A stretch of 24,855 nucleotides of DNA from an uncultured Dorea sp. (GTDB taxonomy: Bacteria; Bacillota; Clostridia; Lachnospirales; Lachnospiraceae), in assembly GCA_900543415.1 (NCBI GenBank), contig UQRE01000035.1, positions 1 through 24,855 on the forward strand, given 5' to 3'. Positions 7,789 through 13,519 of the stretch are shown piece by piece. Made by a program: the position numbers and the translations under genes. Under the pieces are notes generated by a model. That model did not search any database. It was not told the origin of the DNA and worked only from the letters and a program-made list of their open reading frames with translations. Each line of letters starts with the position of its first letter. Within the stretch, counting starts at the first letter, position 1.

Positions 7789-8446
7789 CGTTTTTAATGC
7801 CTCCTCTCATAATATCCTGAATATACAGTCCATCGCTCTCTTCTTCAAGCATTTCCAGATACAACTGATTCGCTTCATCATCTCTGGCTTTGCGAAGAAC
7901 ATAGTACTGGTCCTTCTCTGCAACATCAAAACCTTCATATTTCAATTTGGAAAAGGCAAACTTTGACTTAATAACAATTTGTTCGCCCAGCTTTCCAAGT
8001 CGCATGGCACGTGCAAGCTGTTCTACAGAAATACCGTTGTTAAGGAATGACTCTGCATAATCAAAATAAGAATCATCCGCACGGTAACCTGTAATCAAGT
8101 CATAGGCATTTACATTAACACTGAAATTATCAATCAAATATCGCTTTGCTCGTCTTGCCACAGGGGTTTTTATCGAAAACAGGCGATGTTCCACCAAGAC
8201 GGCAATCCAGTTAAGAATTGTATAATCGGGACTATTCAAATTTAAAATGTTCAAATATTCGGTATCCAGCGTATAGCGATTGGAAAAGCCATCACGTAAA
8301 GAAGATACTGCCCATTCTTTTGCAAGTTCCTCACTTGCAGTACAATAAAAGCCAAGGCCAAAATCATTATTCTTCTTGCCTTCGCCCAAAATCGGCTGTT
8401 CCACATTTTTTTCTGAACCGTGATATATCGTAATCAGTTTATCCAT
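7754..8446 (-). CDS. DUF3990 family, ADP-ribosyltransferase-like protein (toxin candidate)
   Basis: This 230-residue protein opens with ITIYHGSEKNVEQPIL, then DFGLGFYCTASEELAKEWA (28-46) and ends its core with LGKLGEQIVIKSKFAFSKLKYEG (151-172). This is the DUF3990 pattern, related to the ADP-ribosyltransferase fold. The likely catalytic triad is His9, Tyr34 and Glu155 (H-Y-E type), which would use NAD+ to modify a host target; this is inferred from the fold, not shown. The start at 8446 is preferred over in-frame starts upstream because GGAGG precedes it by 8 bases and the longer forms would read through the promoter. It pairs with the overlapping HTH gene and sits as an independent insert between terminase and portal. 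Its target is unknown. Confidence 0.8.
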   Translation of the reverse strand: MDKLITIYHGSEKNVEQPILGEGKKNNDFGLGFYCTASEELAKEWAVSSLRDGFSNRYTLDTEYLNILNLNSPDYTILNWIAVLVEHRLFSIKTPVARRAKRYLIDNFSVNVNAYDLITGYRADDSYFDYAESFLNNGISVEQLARAMRLGKLGEQIVIKSKFAFSKLKYEGFDVAEKDQYYVLRKARDDEANQLYLEMLEEESDGLYIQDIMRGGIKNDDPRIPRNISE

Positions 8447-8474
8447 TTTCCCAACCTCCATTCTTATTACCATC

Positions 8475-8503
8475 ATTATATCACTATAGTGATAGTAAGT
8501 CAA
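8475..8503 (-). promoter_or_regulatory. Strong promoter of the DUF3990-HTH pair
   Basis: On the minus strand TTGACT (8498-8503) and a perfect TATAAT (8475-8480) are spaced by 17 bases. The spacer is almost wholly occupied by the palindrome at 8479-8494, so a repressor bound there would block RNA polymerase. Confidence 0.82.
8479..8494. promoter_or_regulatory. Palindromic operator 1
   Basis: TATCACTATAGTGATA is a perfect 16-base palindrome with half-sites TATCAC and GTGATA and a 4-base spacer. It overlaps the -10 box and spacer of the promoter. The HTH protein encoded downstream is the natural candidate to bind it. Confidence 0.75.
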
Positions 8504-8518
8504 TCATTCCACAAGAAG

Positions 8519-8542
8519 TTTATATCACCAAAGTGATATAAA
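8519..8542. promoter_or_regulatory. Palindromic operator 2
   Basis: Arms TTTATATCAC and GTGATATAAA flank CAAA. The core half-sites and 4-base spacing match operator 1 exactly. The core is offset 44 bases upstream of operator 1, close to four helical turns, so both sites face the same side of the DNA, which would suit cooperative binding. Confidence 0.72.
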
Positions 8543-8546
8543 AAAA

Positions 8547-9125
8547 TCAGATAAACAATATACCACGTTCATCATAAACACTGGCGCTTACATCATTTCC
8601 ACATCTTATCGCCCTGTCCAGTCCCATGATGGTTGCAATAGCACCGTCGATCTTCTCTGTTGATTTTTCCTTGTCCGCTTTAATATTTCCAGCCGGATCG
8701 TTCCGGATATAAATGTTATCCATCATCCAACGAAGAGCCGGATGCCCACCATGAGCCAGCTTCTTCTCTAATGTCAGCTTCATGAGTTCCTTTGTAGGCG
8801 GTGACATATCCTTAAATCCCTGTCCAAAAGGAACTACAGTAAAGCCCATACCTTCCAGATTCTGAACCATCTGCACGGCTCCCCAACGGTCAAATGCAAT
8901 TTCTCTGATGTTAAATCGTTCGCCTAATCTCTCTATGAATTTTTCAATATATCCATAATGAACTACGTTTCCCTCGGTAGTCTGCAGAAAACCTTGTCTT
9001 TCCCACACATCATAAGGCACATGATCTCTTCGGACTCGCAGTTCCAAAGTATCTTCCGGAATCCAGAAATAAGGCAAGATAGCAAACTTGTCATCCTCAT
9101 CCCTCGGAGGAAACAGGAATCTTAC
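8547..9125 (-). pseudogene. Phage large terminase (TerL), C-terminal fragment
   Basis: About 190 residues remain: FPPRDEDDKFAILPYFWIPED, RRDHVPYDVWERQG, VVHYGYIEKFIERL, IREIAFDRWGAVQMVQNLEG, GQGFKDMSPPTKELMKL, then EKIDGAIATIMGLDRAI and the normal end VYDERGILFI. This is the nuclease half of the Lambda/HK97-like large terminase, which cuts packaged phage DNA. The N-terminal ATPase domain that drives packaging is lost. The fragment begins inside the end of the DUF7768 gene, whose frame it overlaps by 29 bases. An ATG upstream (9227) would only add out-of-frame residues from that gene. The natural C-terminus is kept. Confidence 0.88.
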
Positions 9126-9462
9126 CTGCGGTGATATTTTCAGTAAGAACCCACACTTCCTGGCATTTACCCATGAGCACCATATCCATGTGCAAAGCCA
9201 GGATTCTCTCTTCCGTATTTTCATCATTCATAAATGGAAACAGCAGATGCGGTGTCACCGGAATACATCCGTTCTTATATGCATGTGCGGCAAATTCTGC
9301 AGCTTTTTTCTTGTTCCCTTCAATATCTCCGGAAAACGGAGAACAAATATAAACCAGTGGTCGGAAGGCAGATCTTTTCTCTGCCTTCTTTTCACGGTCG
9401 ATATTCGCAATAGCTTTATATGGAACCAAGTCCATGTAGCCTTCAGGATTTCGAACTCCCAT
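9097..9462 (-). CDS. DUF4406/DUF7768 deoxyribosyltransferase-like protein, C-terminus truncated
   Basis: The 121-residue frame begins with the phage-type N-terminus MGVRNPEGYMDLVPYKAI, then PLVYICSPFSGDIEGN (35-50), the GCIPVTPHLLFPF strand-helix (65-77) and the ALHMDMVLMGKCQEVWV segment (89-105). This matches the nucleoside 2-deoxyribosyltransferase-like (Rossmann) fold of DUF4406/DUF7768, common in phage early regions; their enzymatic activity is mostly unproven. After ENITAG (about 9124) the expected final 20-25 residues are replaced by KIPVSSEG, read from the terminase gene in another frame. Start and ribosome-binding site (GGAGG) overlap the end of the antirepressor gene, 2 bases apart, so it is co-translated. 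Confidence 0.78.
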   Translation of the reverse strand: MGVRNPEGYMDLVPYKAIANIDREKKAEKRSAFRPLVYICSPFSGDIEGNKKKAAEFAAHAYKNGCIPVTPHLLFPFMNDENTEERILALHMDMVLMGKCQEVWVLTENITAGKIPVSSEG

Positions 9463-9464
9463 GA

Positions 9465-10244
9465 TTAAACCTCCATCTCAATCTGCGGATAAATTCCATC
9501 GTCTTTTAACAGAGAGTAGATGAAAAGTCTTCCCTTCTGTGTCCACTTTGTATGGACTTTTGTATGTTCATTTCCACAGCCATCTTCATAAACATGTGTA
9601 TTTGTTTTGGTATATCCGCAGCCCGAATACTTCTGATATAAAAGCCAGATGTCTGCCTGCTTGAACTGGACACCTTTTCTGTGTAGGTATTCGTTCATGC
9701 GTCTTGCACTCCAACCATAATCTTTTGCAATCACGGAAATATTCACTGCATCCTTACACTTCAGAACCACGTCATAATAGGTAGCTTTAGGCTGCATCTC
9801 TGCAATCTGCTGTTTCTGTACTGCTACCCCACCTTCCAACATCAGTCTTTTTTCACGTTCTTCTTTCAGAGCCATAAATGCAGCAATCGCCAAATCCGGA
9901 TTGGCAATCAATTCGTCTGTTGCATACATGCCATGCTTTCTGATTGCTGGAAGAACTTCTGATGTCACCCAGCGTTTGAACTGGCGGGCTTTTGGCAGCT
10001 TACTTCTAAGAATCAAACTATAAAGACCAGATTCGTTGATAAATACCACATCTTGCACTCCGCCAAGGGTGTCGCATTTCGCTACTCCCTTATCTTCTTC
10101 ATCCACATGTTTGCTAATTGCATCTCGTGGATTGCTGTAACCCAAAATCACTGCAACATCCTTTCCAACAAAAAAAGGTACACCATCGATAGCTGTTGTT
10201 CGTACTGAGCCGAACTCTTCATTGTTATAAATCTGTAACTCCAT
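9465..10244 (-). CDS. Phage antirepressor (BRO-N plus KilAC)
   Basis: This 259-residue, apparently complete protein has two domains. Residues 1-115 are a BRO-N/prophage antirepressor domain: FGSVRTTAIDGVPFFVGKDV, LGYSNPRDAISKHV, INESGLYSLILRSKLPKA, then FKRWVTSEVLPAIRKHG. Residues 135-255 form a KilAC DNA-binding domain (AKDYGWSARRMNEYLHRKGVQF, TKWTQKGRLFIY). Such proteins counteract the phage repressor and help the switch to lytic growth. The start has AGGAGG 7 bases upstream. It follows the sigma-like gene, separated by a hairpin. Its survival intact among cut neighbours is notable. No cI-like repressor is left in the prophage part for it to act on. Confidence 0.92.
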   Translation of the reverse strand: MELQIYNNEEFGSVRTTAIDGVPFFVGKDVAVILGYSNPRDAISKHVDEEDKGVAKCDTLGGVQDVVFINESGLYSLILRSKLPKARQFKRWVTSEVLPAIRKHGMYATDELIANPDLAIAAFMALKEEREKRLMLEGGVAVQKQQIAEMQPKATYYDVVLKCKDAVNISVIAKDYGWSARRMNEYLHRKGVQFKQADIWLLYQKYSGCGYTKTNTHVYEDGCGNEHTKVHTKWTQKGRLFIYSLLKDDGIYPQIEMEV

Positions 10245-10278
10245 TGAATTACCTCCTAAAAATATTTACTTGTAGGTC

Positions 10279-10311
10279 ACCGCCTCCTACTTGGTGGCCA
10301 CGAGAGGCGGT
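10279..10311. repeat. 8-bp inverted repeat between sigma-like and antirepressor genes
   Basis: ACCGCCTC (10279-10286) and GAGGCGGT (10304-10311) are exact inverted copies, and the 17-base loop contains the palindrome GTGGCCAC. There is no T-run. It may be an mRNA processing or attenuation hairpin between the two genes. Confidence 0.5.
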
Positions 10312-10842
10312 TTAAAAGGACGTTTTTGTAAAATATTTTTGTAAATTTTTCAATGCTCTTCTGTATTTGTGGGAAACATTATTTGCTGTGTCCCCTGTGA
10401 ACGCTGCATACTCAGCCGGCTTCATCCCATCCAGAATCATAGCGATAAGCATGTCCGCCTGGTCCGGCTTTACCGCTGCACGGATTCTTTCACAGCATTC
10501 TTCGTAATCGAATCTCTTTTCATAATTTGAAATCGGATCGTGTGCTGTCAGATAATCCATGATATTAAATGACTGGTCTTCTTCGTCACCACAAATGTAT
10601 CCACGGGTTCCATTCATTTTCTTTCGTTTTGGAGTCGGGTCAATGTAACGAGTTTCACGATGATACTGGTTGTAATCTGGTCTGTTATACTGCTCTTCCC
10701 ATGTTTCCTGGATAAGCTCTTCTTTTTCTTTCTGGGAAAGCCCTTCACCTTCAAGGGACAGGCTGACCCATAATGTTTCTGTGTTTTTTTCATTCAGTTC
10801 GATAGTCTGAATTTCATTTTCGTAACGGATTCTTAATTTCAT
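10312..10842 (-). CDS. Sigma-70 region 4-like phage protein
   Basis: This 176-residue protein begins at MKLRIRYENEIQTIEL with AAGGAGG 8 bases upstream; an in-frame ATG at 10905 lacks a site and would pass through the structured region. The first third is a small beta domain. The middle is acidic and linker-like (ICGDEEDQSFNIMDYL). The last 60 residues (YEECCERIRAAVKPDQADML, then DGMKPAEYAAFTGDTANNV and SHKYRRALKNLQKYF) look like a sigma region 4 helix-turn-helix. In clostridial phages such proteins lie just before the terminase genes and are thought to switch on late transcription; that role is by position and similarity. It appears complete. Confidence 0.75.
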   Translation of the reverse strand: MKLRIRYENEIQTIELNEKNTETLWVSLSLEGEGLSQKEKEELIQETWEEQYNRPDYNQYHRETRYIDPTPKRKKMNGTRGYICGDEEDQSFNIMDYLTAHDPISNYEKRFDYEECCERIRAAVKPDQADMLIAMILDGMKPAEYAAFTGDTANNVSHKYRRALKNLQKYFTKTSF

Positions 10843-10868
10843 GTGTAGACCTCCTTCGCCTGGGCAAC

Positions 10869-11001
10869 GCCATTGGCGAGGACGGTCCACTTCCGTAAAA
10901 TGCAAAAAAGCACACTACAATAAAGCGAGACAACATATAACCTTATAGAAACCTTTTGGTTTCAGAAAAAAGTTATATGTACATCCTCGCCAATCGTGTG
11001 C
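10869..11001. other. Structured intergenic region with nested and crossing inverted repeats
   Basis: Several exact pairs are packed into 133 bases: ATTGGCGAGGA (10872-10882) with TCCTCGCCAAT (10984-10994); ACATATAAC (10933-10941) with GTTATATGT (10972-10980); GAAACC (10948-10953) with GGTTTC (10958-10963). GCACAC (10910-10915) with GTGTGC (10996-11001) crosses the outermost pair. CGCCATTGGCG (10869-10879) is itself a palindrome. The region is just upstream of the sigma-like gene. It could be a structured RNA leader, a small inverted-repeat element, or regulatory DNA. No protein frame here convinces me. Confidence 0.55.
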
Positions 11002-11087
11002 ACCCTCTTGGCATTTGAATATTTTTTAGACAATCTCTTGTTATCAATTGTCTGGATTCATTATAAATCTGATAGACTTTTCGATTC

Positions 11088-11190
11088 CAACTCACTGAGT
11101 TGGGCATAAAGTGCCTATAAAATCAACATTTCCTACTTTAACACATAAAAAAAGGACCCCTTTCGGGGTCCAAATCCAACTCAATGAGTT
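11088..11190. repeat. Pair of AACTCA-n-TGAGTT inverted repeats flanking a terminator
   Basis: CAACTCACTGAGTTG (11088-11102) and AACTCAATGAGTT (11178-11190) are near-identical short palindromes about 89 bases apart, both preceded by ATTCC or ATCC. They flank the terminator of the R-M operon and lie on the border between the phage block and the defence block. They could be binding sites or traces of an insertion boundary. The rest of 11002-11146 shows no gene. Confidence 0.45.
11147..11171 (-). terminator. Rho-independent terminator of the R-M/peptidase operon
   Basis: On the minus strand GGACCCC, loop GAAA and GGGGTCC form a perfect 7-bp stem, followed at once by seven T residues. It begins 35 bases after the stop of the ImmA/IrrE-like gene and closes the long operon that starts near 20750. 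Confidence 0.92.
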
Positions 11191-11205
11191 ATCGAATTTA
11201 TATTT

Positions 11206-12789
11206 TTATTTAATTGTACTTCCTAATTGCTTTACTTTTGCCTGTTCACATATGCTGTTGAAATCCTGCAACGAAATGCCCGGCATCATTTCCAAAATCC
11301 TAATATATGTCTTATCAGGATCTTGATAATAATTCAGTTTGTTATTGGACTTATTAAACAGTTTTTCTACGATGCGTAGATTCAACTTTAATCCTACGCA
11401 AATAGCCATAAGTACATCCGTTCCCATATTGTTATACGTGTCATTTTTAATTTTTCCGTGATAGTTCGGATGCAACTCAGTTTTTTCATTGAAAGTTGCA
11501 GGATATGTCCACTTTCGGTTTTGCATCAGATACCAAAGGCATTGACAGAGCGAGCAGGTTGGATCTGCAAGCATTTTGACCAGTTCAATTTCTTCTTGCT
11601 CATTGTAAGCTGAAATCTTTTCATAAAATGCTGCATAGGCATCCTCTTCTTCGTATTGGAAATTTGTCTGAAATTTAGGATGGAATGTTAATATCCGCTG
11701 GTCAACACCCTCAATACGATGCAATACAGCAAAACCAATGAAATCCTTTTCTACATTTCTGTATGCGGTATACTTCTGCTCACGAATATTAATAGCACAC
11801 CGTCCCAAATTTTTCTTTGCTTTTGTGGTTAAATGTAATTCGCCTTCTTTTGACAAAATATATTGCTGCTCTGCAAGGACAAAATAACCATCTGCATACA
11901 CAAATCGTCCACCATGCACCCATTCTCTCAAGGATGTGTCTTCTGATAAAAGTTGATACGCTTCAAGCGGAGTTAATGCCACCCATTCTTTGCTTCCGGT
12001 TATTTCTGCAAATACTGCATCAAAATCGTTGAAATCACGAAGTCTATCAAGTAATCCCACTTCAATCAGACGGTATTTTACTGAAACACGGGATACAATA
12101 AAAAATGTACTTAAATCCTCAATCAGCATATCACAAGATGGCAGAACATCATTTTGCGGATTCTGATAACTAGCTATTAATGCAAGTGTCTTCTGCTTAA
12201 ACATTTCATAGGGCATCAACACTCTCGGAGCCAATCTATGTGCCTGCCATTCCAGCCACTTTACTTCATTTTCTTTTGTCTTTTTTCCTTCCGGAGGTTC
12301 AAAAAATGTTTCGGACTGACGACACATGATTGGGTACAGTTTTTCTGATGCTGCTGCATTCTTCAGTGCAAGAATCTCAAAATACATCTTGTCCTTTTCC
12401 CAATGCAGTGCCTCGTGGATGAGAGTATTGCGCTTTGCACCTTCTCCGTAAACCGCTTCAGAAGCAGGGTCAATCAATATCGTTCCTGCCGGAAAACTTA
12501 CAGAACGAGATGTGCCGTTGTCGGCATCGTATACATCGACTTCTCCATCCAAAAGTAAACAACAGCCAAATATATCGAGATTTCTCGAAAGTGACACTTC
12601 CTTGACTGTTAGTTTGGCTTCTTCAAGAATCTTTTCAACTGGAAGTGGCATCGGAGTCAGAAGAGCCTCTTTGCAATGCTTAGTCAAATATTTAGTTGCA
12701 TAATCATCCAAACGATTCTTACCAAGAATCAAGGCTCCTGTTTTTCTGTTGATATCATAAATATCGCTCGATGTCAGTTTCTTCGCCAT
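11206..12789 (-). CDS. ImmA/IrrE-family zinc metallopeptidase with long C-terminal extension
   Basis: A 527-residue protein. The N-terminal half holds an ImmA/IrrE (DUF955) peptidase core, with the zinc motif HEALH at residues 125-129 in TLIHEALHWEKDK, preceded by AGTILIDPAS and followed by EWQAHRLAPRVLMP, the usual downstream acidic helix and substrate side. ImmA cuts phage or ICE repressors and IrrE cuts a stress regulator, so a repressor or defence-linked target is likely but unknown. Residues 250-527 are an extension I do not recognise, with a late helical region (LMAICVGLKLNLRIVEKLFNK) resembling a small DNA-binding or XRE-like fold. The start overlaps the upstream peptidase gene by 35 bases. 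It is the last gene of the hsd operon. No secretion signal is seen. Confidence 0.85.
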   Translation of the reverse strand: MAKKLTSSDIYDINRKTGALILGKNRLDDYATKYLTKHCKEALLTPMPLPVEKILEEAKLTVKEVSLSRNLDIFGCCLLLDGEVDVYDADNGTSRSVSFPAGTILIDPASEAVYGEGAKRNTLIHEALHWEKDKMYFEILALKNAAASEKLYPIMCRQSETFFEPPEGKKTKENEVKWLEWQAHRLAPRVLMPYEMFKQKTLALIASYQNPQNDVLPSCDMLIEDLSTFFIVSRVSVKYRLIEVGLLDRLRDFNDFDAVFAEITGSKEWVALTPLEAYQLLSEDTSLREWVHGGRFVYADGYFVLAEQQYILSKEGELHLTTKAKKNLGRCAINIREQKYTAYRNVEKDFIGFAVLHRIEGVDQRILTFHPKFQTNFQYEEEDAYAAFYEKISAYNEQEEIELVKMLADPTCSLCQCLWYLMQNRKWTYPATFNEKTELHPNYHGKIKNDTYNNMGTDVLMAICVGLKLNLRIVEKLFNKSNNKLNYYQDPDKTYIRILEMMPGISLQDFNSICEQAKVKQLGSTIK

Positions 12790-13519
12790 CTATATCTGAT
12801 TCTCCTTTTTCCATGTAATCAAGCGGCATGATCGCTAACAGTTTCTTTGCCTCACGCCATGTTGGATAATACTGCTCTACTAAAGCGTGGAATCTGTGCG
12901 TATGATTTTTCTCCACTAAGTGCACTAATTCATGAACTACAACATATTCAAGACACTCCACCGGTTTCTTCGCAAGCTGCAAATTGATCCAAATCCTGCG
13001 TTTATCAATATTACATGTTCCCCAACGAGTTCTCATATTCTTGATACGAATTTCACTCGCATGAACATCCATTTTCTTTTCGTAGCTTGCCACAACGGTA
13101 TCCAGCACACGGCTCAATTCTTGCCTATACCACTCAACAAATAATTTTTCTCGTGTATCCGTGGATGTACCCTCTGGCACAGTCATCACAATTTTAGTCG
13201 GGGTTTTTACAATGCGCTGCTGTTTTCCCTCATAGATGACCTGTAAACGATAAGGCCTCCCCCACAAATAATGAGACTCCCCGGATACATATTCTCTTTT
13301 ACTTTGTCGTTCTTGCGCCAACATTCTGTCACGAACCTTAGTAATCTCCGGCAACTTTTTTAGGACAAACAATCTTATATCCTCATCTTTCAGTTCCAGC
13401 GGAGAACTAACGGTTACATCACCTTCCGGCGGGTTGACTCTGATATACAGATTTTTAAGATTGTTCTTTCTGATAATTTCAATTGTCAACCCACCGATTT
13501 CCATTTCTTCTTTATGCAT
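12755..13519 (-). CDS. YgjP/DUF45-like M48-type zinc metallopeptidase
   Basis: This 254-residue protein begins at MHKEEMEIGGLTIEI; its ATG lies within the end of hsdR (ATGCATAA), so translation is coupled. The N-terminal half matches the YgjP/DUF45 family (NLYIRVNPPEGDVTVSSP, GESHYLWGRPYRL). The C-terminal half has RIKNMRTRWGTCN (158-170), INLQLAKKP, and the zinc site YVVVHELVHLVEKNHTHRF: HELVH at 196-200 plus a third His at 206 or 208. Members are cytosolic, SprT-like metalloproteases, often found next to type I restriction genes; their substrates are unknown. Upstream in-frame ATGs (13699) read into hsdR in the wrong frame and are rejected. The protein is complete. Confidence 0.9.
   Translation of the reverse strand: MHKEEMEIGGLTIEIIRKNNLKNLYIRVNPPEGDVTVSSPLELKDEDIRLFVLKKLPEITKVRDRMLAQERQSKREYVSGESHYLWGRPYRLQVIYEGKQQRIVKTPTKIVMTVPEGTSTDTREKLFVEWYRQELSRVLDTVVASYEKKMDVHASEIRIKNMRTRWGTCNIDKRRIWINLQLAKKPVECLEYVVVHELVHLVEKNHTHRFHALVEQYYPTWREAKKLLAIMPLDYMEKGESDIDGEETDIERYL

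Noticed and set aside
10843..10905. Upstream start for the sigma-like gene (MHFTEVDRP).
   Set aside because: There is no ribosome-binding site and the residues are not family-like. The ATG at 10842 has AAGGAGG.
10852..10975. Small frame MLSRFIVVCFFAF upstream of the sigma-like gene as a leader peptide.
   Set aside because: Its ribosome-binding site is weak and it lies within the inverted-repeat structure. A structured non-coding region is the simpler reading.
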